This document shows positions 43,567 to 51,694 of a DNA stretch of 64,000 bases, piece after piece. Source of the DNA: Flammeovirgaceae bacterium UBA2366 (lineage in GTDB: Bacteria; Bacteroidota; Bacteroidia; Cytophagales; Cyclobacteriaceae); assembly GCA_002344065.1 (NCBI GenBank), contig DDTK01000004.1, positions 1 through 64,000 of the forward strand, in the 5' to 3' direction. Below the pieces are notes generated by a model, which had not been told where the DNA came from, did not search any database, and saw nothing but the letters and a program-made list of their open reading frames with translations. Position 1 is the stretch's first letter. The number at the start of each line of letters is the position of its first letter. A program made the translations under genes and the position numbers.

Positions 43567-44079
43567 ATGATCGCTTTTACCGCCACCATACAACGGTTCG
43601 ACAAGAAAGGAGAAAAGACCGGATGGAGTTACATTGAAATCAGTGCGGCACAGGCGAAAAAACTGAAACCGGATACCAAGACCTCTTTTCGGGTAAAGGG
43701 AAAGCTGGATCAATTCACCATCAAACAAATTGCTTTAATCCCGATGGGAGATGGAAAATTTATCATTCCATTTAATGCCACCATGCGCAAGGGCACCGGT
43801 AAGAAACACGGGGATAAAGTGAAGGTTGTGCTGGAACCGGATGAAAGCAAGTTTGTGATGAATGCAGATTTTATCGCCTGCCTGAAAGATGATCCGATTG
43901 CAAATGCCTTTTTCAAAACCTTACCAGCTGGTCATCAACGCTACTTCAGTAAATGGATCGACAGCGCCAAGACCACACAAACCCAGACAAAACGAATTGT
44001 GATGGCGGTTAATGCGCTCGCACGAAAAATGGGTTTTCCGGAAATGCTGCGGGAGGAGAAGCGGAATAAATTCAGTTAG
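43567..44079 (+). CDS. DUF1905 / YdeI-like protein
   Basis: A 170-residue protein: a DUF1905-type domain (residues 1-90, FTATIQRFDKKGEKTGWSYIEI, FRVKGKLDQFTI, MRKGTGKKHGDKVKVVLEPD) followed by a YdeI/OmpD-associated domain (DDPIANAFFKTLPAGHQRYFSKWIDSAKTTQTQTKRI). This family is linked to colicin or peptide resistance in some bacteria, without a firm mechanism. Divergent from marR and probably controlled by it. Confidence 0.9.
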   Translation: MIAFTATIQRFDKKGEKTGWSYIEISAAQAKKLKPDTKTSFRVKGKLDQFTIKQIALIPMGDGKFIIPFNATMRKGTGKKHGDKVKVVLEPDESKFVMNADFIACLKDDPIANAFFKTLPAGHQRYFSKWIDSAKTTQTQTKRIVMAVNALARKMGFPEMLREEKRNKFS

Positions 44080-44080
44080 C

Positions 44081-44113
44081 AATTAACAGTTGACAATGAA
44101 CAATTAACCATTG
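44081..44113. repeat. Word-like repeat spacer
   Basis: Degenerate words CAATTAACA, GTTGACAAT, GAACAATTAACCATTG follow one another directly after the YdeI-like stop codon. Similar AACAATTAACAATT runs are common in intergenic DNA of several phyla; this one resembles the word repeats at 17594 and 52866 in style but not in sequence. Confidence 0.45.
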
Positions 44114-44116
44114 CTT

Positions 44117-44605
44117 CTATTGTTTAGATAGTCGATAAAGAAATTCATCAACCTCCCATTTGCCATTCTTTTCCCGTTCAAGTACAGCCCGAAGTTGGTT
44201 GGCGTCTATACGCTCGTAAATCAGTCGCGTTTTATTATCAGCGGATTCAAACACGGCTTTATTTTTCTCAAGCTTCACCAAAGGGTACTCATAGGGTTTA
44301 TCTTTCTCTTCCCAGGCGATATTACCTCGGCCGAAATGCCGGAGTTTCATCGTAGGTACACCACTTTCAGATTGTTCAATAACAATGAACTCATAAAAAA
44401 CCGTTTTACCATCCTTCACACACCGAAAAGCACACACCATGTTATCGCCCATGGCTTCGCTCCAGTATTCCTCCATATCGCCCCAGGCCATACTGCCTGT
44501 CCATTTACCCGACATGAAGTTAAGTTGTGTCAAGTCAGTTTTGGTTTGAGCAGTAGTGGTCAGCGCTGCCAAACCAAACAGTACAATCAGTAGTTGAAAT
44601 TTCAT
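44117..44605 (-). CDS. DUF6265 family exported protein
   Basis: A 162-residue protein with signal peptide (residues 1-19, ending TTAQ). The family landmarks are FMSGKWTGSMAWGDMEEYWSEAMGDNMVCAFR and LRHFGRGNIAWEEKDK. The fold is a lipocalin-like barrel in this group; function unknown. A -7-like TATATTTG occurs upstream on the minus strand. It converges on the YdeI-like gene across the word-repeat spacer. Confidence 0.85.
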   Translation of the reverse strand: MKFQLLIVLFGLAALTTTAQTKTDLTQLNFMSGKWTGSMAWGDMEEYWSEAMGDNMVCAFRCVKDGKTVFYEFIVIEQSESGVPTMKLRHFGRGNIAWEEKDKPYEYPLVKLEKNKAVFESADNKTRLIYERIDANQLRAVLEREKNGKWEVDEFLYRLSKQ

Positions 44606-44662
44606 AACCTGTTTAGATTTTCGTTCAAATATATCCTTCCAAAAAAAAACATATAATTCAAT

Positions 44663-47149
44663 TCAATTCATTTGACTAATGACCCGCACGCTATCCTGCC
44701 GAGCTTTGAAAGCTTCTATTCTTAATTTACGTCTGTACAATTGCTCCAGAAAAGATTCCTGCGGCACTACAATAGTGTCGGCAGCAAGTGAATCGGTTCG
44801 CATAACCATTTCTTTAAACCGAACTATAGAATCCCTCTGATAAATCATTTGCTGAATATCCAACACCAGGTTTTCATCAAGCTCATATAAATCACAGTCC
44901 ATACGTTTACGTAATTCATCAGGCAAAGGGTTAAATTTTGCTCTTGCCAGTGAGTCAAATGTTTTATCCCTATTTACCTGTTGCATGAAATAGGCAACTA
45001 TGGGTAAGGCTGTGTTGGAACCCTGACCTAACATGGTAGACCTGAAGCGGATGCGTGGATCGTCCGCACCCACCCAGGAGCCCATCACAAATGCCGGTGT
45101 AATAGCCATAAACCAGCCATCGGCATTGCTTTGCGTAGTGCCGGTTTTACCTCCTATATCATTGTACACATTGTATTTGTAACGCATGCGCGAGGCGGTA
45201 CCTTCGTTCACTACACCTTGCAGCATATTGAGGGTTAACTGAGCAGTGACTTTCGATAAAACACGCTGACCAGATTCTTTCGGGATAAAATCCTGAATGA
45301 CTTTTCCATTTAAATCAACTATCGAATTAATAAGATACGGGTAACTTGTTACTCCTTCATTCGCCAAACAGGCATAGACTGTGGTTATCTCTAACAACGA
45401 AACCGATGAAACGCCAAGTGAAATAGAAGGAACTTCAGGAATAACACTGGTGATGCCCATCTTTCTTGCAAGCGTAATAGTGTTAGTTACACCTGCCTGC
45501 TGAATAAGTTTTACCGCAACTGTATTTACGGAATACGCTAAACCACCGGCCATCGAATATGCAACCTGATAATCGTTTTGAGAATTGCGTGGCCTCCATT
45601 CTACCGTATCATCAACAATATAGGTTTGCTGAGTAGCTGGAATCAATTGACAAGGATCTGCACCTTGCTCCAGAGCCTGCGCATATACAATGGGTTTAAA
45701 AATTGATCCGACCTGGCGTTTAGTGGTCGTGCGTACATGGTCGTATTGAAAGAAATCATGTGCAATACCTCCTACCCAGGCTTTCACCTGGCCGGTGGAG
45801 GGTTCCATTACAACAAAACCAGCATTTAAAAATTGCAAATGATGCACAATAGAATCCAATGGACTCATCACGACATCCTGTTCACCATTCCATGTGAATA
45901 TTCGCATAGGTGTTGATTTGTCCATGGCACGCAAAATCTCTTCTTCATCTAACCCTTCTTGTTTTAACTTTTGATAACGCGGTGATCGCTTGATCGCTTC
46001 ATCTAAAACAAATTCTTTTCCCTGCCAGGGCCTACTGTTTCCCCAATGATCATTAAACTGCTTCTGAATAATCTTCATCTGAGTTTCAACAGCCTGCTCG
46101 GCATACCGCTGAAGTCGTGAATCAATAGTGGTATAAATTTTTAATCCATCTGTATAAAGATTATAAGGTTCGCCATTGGGTTTTTCGTTTGCTTCACACC
46201 ATTTGAATAACTCCGTTTTCAAAAATTCACGAAAATAAGGTGCCAATCCATGGTGATGGGTGATGCGATTATACTGCAGCAAGAGCTTAAGCTTCTTCAA
46301 TGAATCTGCCCTTTCTGGTGTGATTACTTTGTTCTTCACCATCTGAGCAAATACCACATTGCGTCTTGCCCATGCACGATCAGGAAAGAGTCTGGGATTA
46401 TAACTATGGGTGGCTTTTAACGTTCCTATAAGTGTAGCCGCCTGATCAATGCTAAGATCTTTTGCGGTTACTGAATAAAAACGGTTGGCGGCTTCCTGAA
46501 TACCGAAAACATTATCCGGAAAAGGAACTGTATTCAGATACAATGTAAGCAATTCCTTCTTTGAGTAGAATCGCTCTAGTCGCCTTGCATTTCGAACCTC
46601 GCGAAACTTATTAATGACAATGGAAAAGAACCAATACTTTTTACGGGGATAAAGATTTTTAGCTAATTGCTGAGTGATGGTACTCCCTCCACCGGATGAT
46701 TCATCCTGAAAAACAATTGACTTAATCAGCACACGGCCTACACTCTTATAATCAATCCCACTGTGTTCGTAAAAGCGAACATCCTCTGTCGCAATCAATG
46801 CCTCAATAACAGCAGGAGCTATGTCTTCAAATTTTACTTCCGTTCGATTTTGAATGAAGTATCGTCCCAGCAACACACTATCGGCACTGTATACTTCCGA
46901 TGCTACTTGATTTTGAATATTTCGAAGTTCAAAATTGGAGGGTGTTTCTATCCAAACAGCAATTAAAATATTGAATAGAATTAGGAAAAAAGGAAGAGTA
47001 ATAAAAAAAGCAATTTTCAGCCGTTTAAACCTACGAGGATTCGCCCTCGCAAAATCATCAACTGACTTTTCCAATCGCTTGAAGTAAGGCTCCAGGTATA
47101 GGATTAATCGCCTTATTGACATAACTAAACGCCTGAGATAGGATTGCAT
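44663..47149 (-). CDS. Penicillin-binding protein 1A, bifunctional
   Basis: An 828-residue class A PBP (819 if the ATG at 47122, MSIRRLILYLEPYF, is used). A single TM helix (about residues 50-72) is followed by the GT51 domain with catalytic Glu in ATEDVRFYEHSG (near 121) and GGGSTITQQLAKNL, then the transpeptidase domain with SxxK as GSIFKP (near 482), SVN and KTGTT (GGKTGTTQ). It polymerises and cross-links peptidoglycan in the periplasm. The C-terminal 100 residues are a charged tail. The promoter is at 47157-47187. Confidence 0.95.
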   Translation of the reverse strand: MQSYLRRLVMSIRRLILYLEPYFKRLEKSVDDFARANPRRFKRLKIAFFITLPFFLILFNILIAVWIETPSNFELRNIQNQVASEVYSADSVLLGRYFIQNRTEVKFEDIAPAVIEALIATEDVRFYEHSGIDYKSVGRVLIKSIVFQDESSGGGSTITQQLAKNLYPRKKYWFFSIVINKFREVRNARRLERFYSKKELLTLYLNTVPFPDNVFGIQEAANRFYSVTAKDLSIDQAATLIGTLKATHSYNPRLFPDRAWARRNVVFAQMVKNKVITPERADSLKKLKLLLQYNRITHHHGLAPYFREFLKTELFKWCEANEKPNGEPYNLYTDGLKIYTTIDSRLQRYAEQAVETQMKIIQKQFNDHWGNSRPWQGKEFVLDEAIKRSPRYQKLKQEGLDEEEILRAMDKSTPMRIFTWNGEQDVVMSPLDSIVHHLQFLNAGFVVMEPSTGQVKAWVGGIAHDFFQYDHVRTTTKRQVGSIFKPIVYAQALEQGADPCQLIPATQQTYIVDDTVEWRPRNSQNDYQVAYSMAGGLAYSVNTVAVKLIQQAGVTNTITLARKMGITSVIPEVPSISLGVSSVSLLEITTVYACLANEGVTSYPYLINSIVDLNGKVIQDFIPKESGQRVLSKVTAQLTLNMLQGVVNEGTASRMRYKYNVYNDIGGKTGTTQSNADGWFMAITPAFVMGSWVGADDPRIRFRSTMLGQGSNTALPIVAYFMQQVNRDKTFDSLARAKFNPLPDELRKRMDCDLYELDENLVLDIQQMIYQRDSIVRFKEMVMRTDSLAADTIVVPQESFLEQLYRRKLRIEAFKARQDSVRVISQMN

Positions 47150-47156
47150 AGAAAGT

Positions 47157-47187
47157 AAAAGATAGATACCATAAGATTGATGTGCAA
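47157..47187 (-). promoter_or_regulatory. PBP1A promoter
   Basis: Minus-strand TTG (47185-47187), 20-nt spacer, TATCTTTT (47157-47164). The start site would be about 47150-47153, only a few bases before the ATG at 47149, so the transcript would be almost leaderless if that ATG is used, or have a leader of about 28 nt for the ATG at 47122. Confidence 0.55.
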
Positions 47188-47274
47188 CCTTAGTAAGCTA
47201 ACCATGGGACTTTTTGTGGATTTTGTCTGACATTCGCGTTATACACAGATTCCGGAAAACCTTATTAAAGCAAG

Positions 47275-47300
47275 AAAGCCATCTCTTCAAAGATGGCTTT
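47275..47300 (-). terminator. Terminator after the partial tRNA copy
   Basis: AAAGCCATCT (47275-47284) and AGATGGCTTT (47291-47300) form a 10-bp stem with a 6-nt loop; the minus-strand sequence then runs CTTGCTTT. It lies five bases beyond the partial tRNA and looks like the original terminator of the tRNA gene. Confidence 0.7.
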
Positions 47301-47305
47301 AAAGG

Positions 47306-47368
47306 TGGGAGCTGAGGGATTCGAACCCCCGACCCTCCCGCCTTTAGGCGGGATGCCCGGAACCAGCT
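47306..47368 (-). other. Partial, degenerate copy of the tRNA-Val 3' part
   Basis: 63 nt matching tRNA-Val from the D-loop (AGCTGGTTC) through the T-arm to the discriminator. 47306-47337 is identical to 47644-47675, covering the T-arm, 3' acceptor strand and variable region. The D-stem part matches 15 of 17. The anticodon arm is replaced by a perfect hairpin CCCGCC TAAA GGCGGG. The 5' acceptor strand is missing, so this cannot fold into a functional tRNA. The stop codon of the GIY-YIG gene lies in its central hairpin. Confidence 0.9.
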
Positions 47369-47607
47369 ATTAAATGCTCAACCCTTTTCTTGCTCTTCCA
47401 CGATTTTACCTCCCGCTCTCTCTTATAGGCCTCTTCTTTTGTAGTGAAGGCTTCGTAATACACAACCTGCCAATCGTTAAACTTGCCTGTAAAACCTTTG
47501 TGATGGGAGTTGTGCTTACGCAAACGCTCTCCCAAATCTTCGGTTGTATGACCGACATAATACTTACCGGCAGTTGAAGAATAAAGAATATAAAAGATGG
47601 CTTGCAT
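47344..47607 (-). CDS. GIY-YIG nuclease family protein (UPF0213-like)
   Basis: An 87-residue single-domain GIY-YIG protein. The two strands are FYILYS (GIY equivalent) and KYYVGHT (YIG equivalent), the catalytic Arg lies in ERLRKHN, and the metal-binding Glu is probably in YKREREVKSW. Its length is normal for the UPF0213 group, whose members nick DNA or are uncharacterised. The C-terminal residues AGSGHPA and stop are encoded by the degenerate tRNA copy. The ATG follows the T tract of the tRNA terminator directly, so expression would need read-through or an unseen promoter. Confidence 0.88.
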   Translation of the reverse strand: MQAIFYILYSSTAGKYYVGHTTEDLGERLRKHNSHHKGFTGKFNDWQVVYYEAFTTKEEAYKREREVKSWKSKKRVEHLIAGSGHPA

Positions 47608-47636
47608 AAAAAAAGTCTCCCTAGAGAAGGAGACTT
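47606..47636 (-). terminator. tRNA-Val terminator
   Basis: On the minus strand AAGTCTCC and GGAGACTT (47629-47636 and 47613-47620) form an 8-bp stem with an 8-nt loop, followed by a run of seven T. It sits eight bases after the tRNA, and the GIY-YIG start codon follows immediately. Confidence 0.85.
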
Positions 47637-47643
47637 ATATACG

Positions 47644-47718
47644 TGGGAGCTGAGGGATTCGAACCCCCGACCCTCTGCTTGTAAGGCAGATGCTCTGAAC
47701 CAGCTGAGCTAAGCTCCC
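47644..47718 (-). tRNA. tRNA-Val (anticodon UAC)
   Basis: A complete 75-nt tRNA reading GGGAGCTTAGCTCAGCTGG at the 5' end, with anticodon loop CTTACAA (anticodon TAC), T-arm GGTTCGAATCC and acceptor GGGAGCT/AGCTCCC. CCA is not encoded. A consensus promoter lies at 47733-47762. It belongs to the locus with the GIY-YIG cassette. Confidence 0.97.
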
Positions 47719-47732
47719 TTGTTTTGGGACTG

Positions 47733-47762
47733 CAAATGTAGCAGAGAAAATTATTTACGCAA
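47733..47762 (-). promoter_or_regulatory. tRNA-Val promoter
   Basis: Minus-strand TTG (47760-47762), 19-nt spacer, TACATTTG (47733-47740). The sequence around the -33 (TTGCGTAAA) and just after the -7 box (GCAGTCCCA) is close to that of the promoter at 17-47. Confidence 0.75.
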
Positions 47763-47913
47763 AAATCTTTTGTTGGCTATTAAAACTTTGTTGTGGCGTA
47801 TAAGTAGCCCTCCTTTGCTTTTTCGGCCTAAATTCTTTTTAGTCAAACAATATATCCGATTCAGGTTGGTTTAAACTTTGTAAGCTATTTTTGGAAAACC
47901 ATTTTTTTAAACG

Positions 47914-50382
47914 TTGAAAACCTTCCGGAAAGTCCTTTTTTACACAATTCTCGTTATTCTAGTAGCGGTGGTTTCGCTGGTCATTTCAGCTTTTCTGTTC
48001 AAAGATCAGATTATCAAACAGTTTATACTGAAGGCAAATGAACAACTCAGCACACCGGTAAAGATCGGAAAAATCGATGTCTCTGTTTTCCAAAGCTTCC
48101 CTAAAATATCCATAGTTTTCAACGATGTTTATGTAGAAGACAGTCACCCCGGAATATATCCTTTGCTTACTGCAAAGCAGGTTTCTTTTCATCTTAATCC
48201 ATTTGATGTTTATCGCGGACAGTATACCATACTTGGGCTTAGGGTAGTTGACAGTGAAACCAACCTTAAGGTAGATGGCAAGGGTGAACCCAACTACACC
48301 ATCACTAAAGAATCCAGTGACGGTGGCCCCATCCGTTTTGAATTAAAAAATGTAAACCTTAAAAACACACGCGTACGGTATAGTGACCTCCAACGAACAG
48401 ATGAATACATTTTTACCAGCGGGCAACTTTATGCCTCTATTCAATCAGCCAACAACCTGTACACCATAGTGGCGAAAGGTGATGTGGATACAGAAAAACT
48501 TCAAGTCGGAAAGCTTTCCCTGCTGGAAGGAAAATCATTTTTAGTCAATACATCGCTCACCTATAACGATGTTGAAAAATCCTTGCATATTCAATCTGCA
48601 AACTTACAACTAAGCACCTCGCTATTTGCGGTAAAGGGTAGTTATGCCTGGAAAGAGAAGAACATCATAGACGTGGTTACCGAAGGCGAAAACACCGATA
48701 TTCAAACACTGCTTTCTCTACTGCCGGAAAATGCAGCCGGAACCTTTAATCAGTATCAAAGTCGTGGTGATATATACTTCAGGGCCAGTTTGCAGGGAGA
48801 AATTAGCGATAAGAAGAGCCCAGCCTTTTCAGCGAATTTTGGCTTCAGCAAAGCCACCTTTTTTCATCCACAGTACAAATCAAAAATTGAAGAAGCCAGC
48901 ATGGAGGGTTCATTTGCAACACCATCCCTTCGCGATGCATCCCTTGCTGTATTGTCTCTTAAAAACATCATCGGCAAACTCAACGGCAAACCATTTCAGG
49001 CCAACCTGGTTGTCCGCAATCTTATTGATTCAGATGTAATTCTGGATTTCAAAGGTGATGTTGATGCGGAAGCATTACTAAGTTTTTACCCGATAGAAAG
49101 TCTGAAGCATGTAACCGGTATTTTGTCTACCGATGTAGCTTTTGAAGGAAAACTTTCATGGCTGAAAAGTAAAGCTACCGCCCAACGGGTTTCCACACGC
49201 GGATCAGTTGAGGCGCATGATTTGAGCATCATTTACGGAAAAGATGAAATCCATTTAAAAAATCTAAATGGAGTATTTCAGTTTAACAATAACGATCTGG
49301 CGCTAAGCAATGTAAGCGCTCAACTGGGCTCAAGCGAAATCCGATTAAATGGATTTTTTAAAAACATAATCACCTTCCTTCTTTTTGACAATCAGCCTGT
49401 GGGTATCGAAGCTGATTTAAAATCTTCTTTTCTGAATATAGATGAACTTTTCACGTATGCCTTTGGTAAAGAGACAAAAGGCGGACCCGGTGAAGAATAT
49501 GAGTTTCGGATTTCACCGAATATCTACCTCAACTTTAATTGTGATATAAATAAACTTCAGTACAAGCGCTTTACCGGGCGTTCGCTCAAAGGCGATCTAC
49601 TGGTAAAAAACCAGGTGGCTGTTTCGCGCAACATCCAGGTAAAAACCATGGGCGGAAATCTTTCGCTTACCGGAATTGTAGACGCCACCAACAGCAAAGC
49701 CATTGATGTGATGAGCACCTTCAAACTGGATGGTCTTTCGGTCGATAGTATTTTTTATGTATTCGAAAATTTTCAGCAGACATTCATTCAGGATAAGCAC
49801 CTGAAAGGAAAGGCTTTTGCTGATGTAACCCTGGAGTTAACACTTAATCAAAACCTGAAACTATTCCAGGAAACTTTAATCGCGGATATCAGTGCCAATA
49901 TAAAAAACGGTGAGCTTAATCAATTTGAGCCTTTAAAACGCCTGAATAAATACCTGGATGATGAGGGACTTAATGCCTTGCGATTTGCTGATTTGAAAAA
50001 TGAGATTCATATCGAAAATAAAACAGTTTACATTCCGCAGATGGAGGTGCGTAGCAATGTTACGGTGCTTCAAATCAGTGGTACACACACGTTCGATCAA
50101 CGCATCGACTACCGGATTGTAACCCCCTTAAACAACAGAAGAAAAATTGACATTACTGAAGCCAGCGGTGCCATTGAAGAAATGGAGGGTCGAGCCAAGC
50201 TTTACCTGAAGATAACCGGGACCACCGATGATTATCGCGTTCAATATGATACGGAAGCCGTAAAGAAGAAAATTGTTTCCGACCTGAAAAAAGAAGTTCA
50301 GGAACTTAAAGACGTCTTTAAAAACAAACAGAAGAAAAAAGCAGTGGAGTTATCGAAAGAGGAGTTTGATTGGGATAATTAA
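47914..50382 (+). CDS. AsmA-like family protein
   Basis: An 822-residue protein with an N-terminal TM helix (VLFYTILVILVAVVSLVISAF) and a long strand-rich periplasmic body with an AsmA N-terminal motif (KFKIGKIDVSVFQSFPKI-like KIGKIDVSVFQSFPKISIVF) and the C-terminal AsmA region about residues 600-790. AsmA-like proteins of the TamB/YhdP/AsmA group form bridge-like lipid conduits between membranes. The start is a TTG at 47914, since an in-frame stop lies two codons upstream and no ATG is near. The C-terminal 40 residues are Lys-rich. Confidence 0.88.
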   Translation: MKTFRKVLFYTILVILVAVVSLVISAFLFKDQIIKQFILKANEQLSTPVKIGKIDVSVFQSFPKISIVFNDVYVEDSHPGIYPLLTAKQVSFHLNPFDVYRGQYTILGLRVVDSETNLKVDGKGEPNYTITKESSDGGPIRFELKNVNLKNTRVRYSDLQRTDEYIFTSGQLYASIQSANNLYTIVAKGDVDTEKLQVGKLSLLEGKSFLVNTSLTYNDVEKSLHIQSANLQLSTSLFAVKGSYAWKEKNIIDVVTEGENTDIQTLLSLLPENAAGTFNQYQSRGDIYFRASLQGEISDKKSPAFSANFGFSKATFFHPQYKSKIEEASMEGSFATPSLRDASLAVLSLKNIIGKLNGKPFQANLVVRNLIDSDVILDFKGDVDAEALLSFYPIESLKHVTGILSTDVAFEGKLSWLKSKATAQRVSTRGSVEAHDLSIIYGKDEIHLKNLNGVFQFNNNDLALSNVSAQLGSSEIRLNGFFKNIITFLLFDNQPVGIEADLKSSFLNIDELFTYAFGKETKGGPGEEYEFRISPNIYLNFNCDINKLQYKRFTGRSLKGDLLVKNQVAVSRNIQVKTMGGNLSLTGIVDATNSKAIDVMSTFKLDGLSVDSIFYVFENFQQTFIQDKHLKGKAFADVTLELTLNQNLKLFQETLIADISANIKNGELNQFEPLKRLNKYLDDEGLNALRFADLKNEIHIENKTVYIPQMEVRSNVTVLQISGTHTFDQRIDYRIVTPLNNRRKIDITEASGAIEEMEGRAKLYLKITGTTDDYRVQYDTEAVKKKIVSDLKKEVQELKDVFKNKQKKKAVELSKEEFDWDN

Positions 50383-50428
50383 TATCTGTTTTGATTTTCT
50401 TACTTTAGCTCCTTAATCATTACAAGCC

Positions 50429-51625
50429 ATGTATTACTATCGTCTTGGAAATATTCCGCACAAACGGCACACACAATTTCGTCAACCCGATGGAAGTTTG
50501 TACAAGGAGGAACTGGTAAGCTCAGAAGGATTCTCCGGAATTTATTCCAACCTGTACCATATTTATCCACCCACACGAATAAAAGCCCTGAACGATTCGG
50601 TGAAATATGGCCCTGAAATCGTTAAGGACTATTCCCTTCGGCAAACACATTTAAACACCTCGAAAGTAACTACAACAGGCAGTGATTTTCTGAGCTCACG
50701 AAAAGTATTATTGAAAAATAACGACTGCTCCATTTCCATTTGTTCGCCCACACAACGCAAAATGGATTACTTCTATAAAAATGCTGAGGGCGATGAGGTA
50801 ATTTACATCCACGATGGTAAAGGTGTTTTGATTTCACCTTTCGGAAAACTTGAAATCCGCCAGGGTGATTATGTGGTTATTCCGCGCACGGTAATCTATA
50901 AGCTTGAATTTGAAGACGGGCCGCTTCGACTATTAATTATAGAATCCGCTTCACCAATTGAAACCGTGAAGCGATACCGCAACGATCTTGGGCAATTGTT
51001 GGAACATTCACCCTACTGCGAACGCGATATTCGTCCGCCTCATGAATTGATTACTGATGCCAGCCGTGGAGAATTTTTAGTGAAAATTAAGAAGCAAGGC
51101 TACCTGCATCAGTACATCTATGATTTCAGTCCGCTGGATTTAGTGGGCTGGGATGGTTTCCTCTGGCCGTATGCTTTTTCCATTCACGATTTTGAACCCA
51201 TTACCGGACGCATCCATCAACCACCTCCGGTGCACCAAACCTTTCAGGCCCATAACTTTGTAATTTGTTCATTCGTACCAAGGCTATTTGATTATCACCC
51301 CCTGGCGATACCGGCACCGTATAACCACAGCAACATTGATAGCGATGAAGTGTTGTATTATGCTGAAGGAAATTTTATGAGCCGTAGGGGTATTGATCGC
51401 GGATCGTTCACGCTACACCCCGGAGGTTTACCACACGGTCCACATCCGGGCACGGTGGAAAAAAGTATTGGCGCCAAGGAAACACACGAGTTGGCGGTGA
51501 TGATCGATACGTTTAAACCTTTGTATTTAACTACCGATGCGCTGGAGTTTCTGGATAAGAATTACCCGATGAGTTGGACGGACAATGATCCCAACGTTCC
51601 GTTTAATGAAATAAATACCCCTTAG
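50429..51625 (+). CDS. hmgA: Homogentisate 1,2-dioxygenase
   Basis: A 398-residue cupin-type enzyme. N-terminus YYYRLGNIPHKRHTQFRQPDGSLY is typical of the bacterial/Bacteroidota branch, and the metal-binding region near the C-terminus contains LHPGGLPHGPHPGTVEKS with the active-site His and Glu. It opens homogentisate to maleylacetoacetate in tyrosine and phenylalanine catabolism, using Fe(II) and O2. No other gene of the pathway is in the window. A sequence TACTTTAG at 50401-50408 may be its -7 element. Confidence 0.93.
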   Translation: MYYYRLGNIPHKRHTQFRQPDGSLYKEELVSSEGFSGIYSNLYHIYPPTRIKALNDSVKYGPEIVKDYSLRQTHLNTSKVTTTGSDFLSSRKVLLKNNDCSISICSPTQRKMDYFYKNAEGDEVIYIHDGKGVLISPFGKLEIRQGDYVVIPRTVIYKLEFEDGPLRLLIIESASPIETVKRYRNDLGQLLEHSPYCERDIRPPHELITDASRGEFLVKIKKQGYLHQYIYDFSPLDLVGWDGFLWPYAFSIHDFEPITGRIHQPPPVHQTFQAHNFVICSFVPRLFDYHPLAIPAPYNHSNIDSDEVLYYAEGNFMSRRGIDRGSFTLHPGGLPHGPHPGTVEKSIGAKETHELAVMIDTFKPLYLTTDALEFLDKNYPMSWTDNDPNVPFNEINTP

Positions 51626-51694
51626 TAACTTAATTGTCGGTTTCCGGACCAATCAAATCGGTTCTTTGACATAAGTTTCGGGAATATAAATTTT

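Larger units (their letters stand above)
47306..47643 (-). mobile_element. Putative tRNA-associated GIY-YIG cassette
   Basis: A 338-bp unit lies between the two copies of the tRNA 3' end: terminator, GIY-YIG gene and partial tRNA. The flanking identical 32-33 bp (47305-47337 and 47643-47675) would regenerate a single tRNA-Val followed by its old terminator if the unit were excised. The pattern resembles site-specific insertion in a tRNA gene, but the only enzyme present is a GIY-YIG nuclease. Mobility is inferred from structure only. Confidence 0.5.

Noticed and set aside
44195..44593. 132-codon open frame opposite the DUF6265 gene
   Set aside because: Shadow of a recognisable gene with signal peptide; no conserved motif.
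44652..44671. Tandem AATTC repeats
   Set aside because: About three and a half copies of a 5-mer at the end of the PBP1A gene; too short to be meaningful.
47210..47255. Two DnaA-box-like words (TGTGGATTT and TTATACACA) between PBP1A and the tRNA region
   Set aside because: Both are imperfect, only two, and lie in the PBP1A upstream region; not enough for an origin.
47306..47368. Second functional tRNA gene
   Set aside because: It lacks the 5' acceptor strand, D-stem 5' strand and a proper anticodon loop, so it cannot fold as a tRNA.
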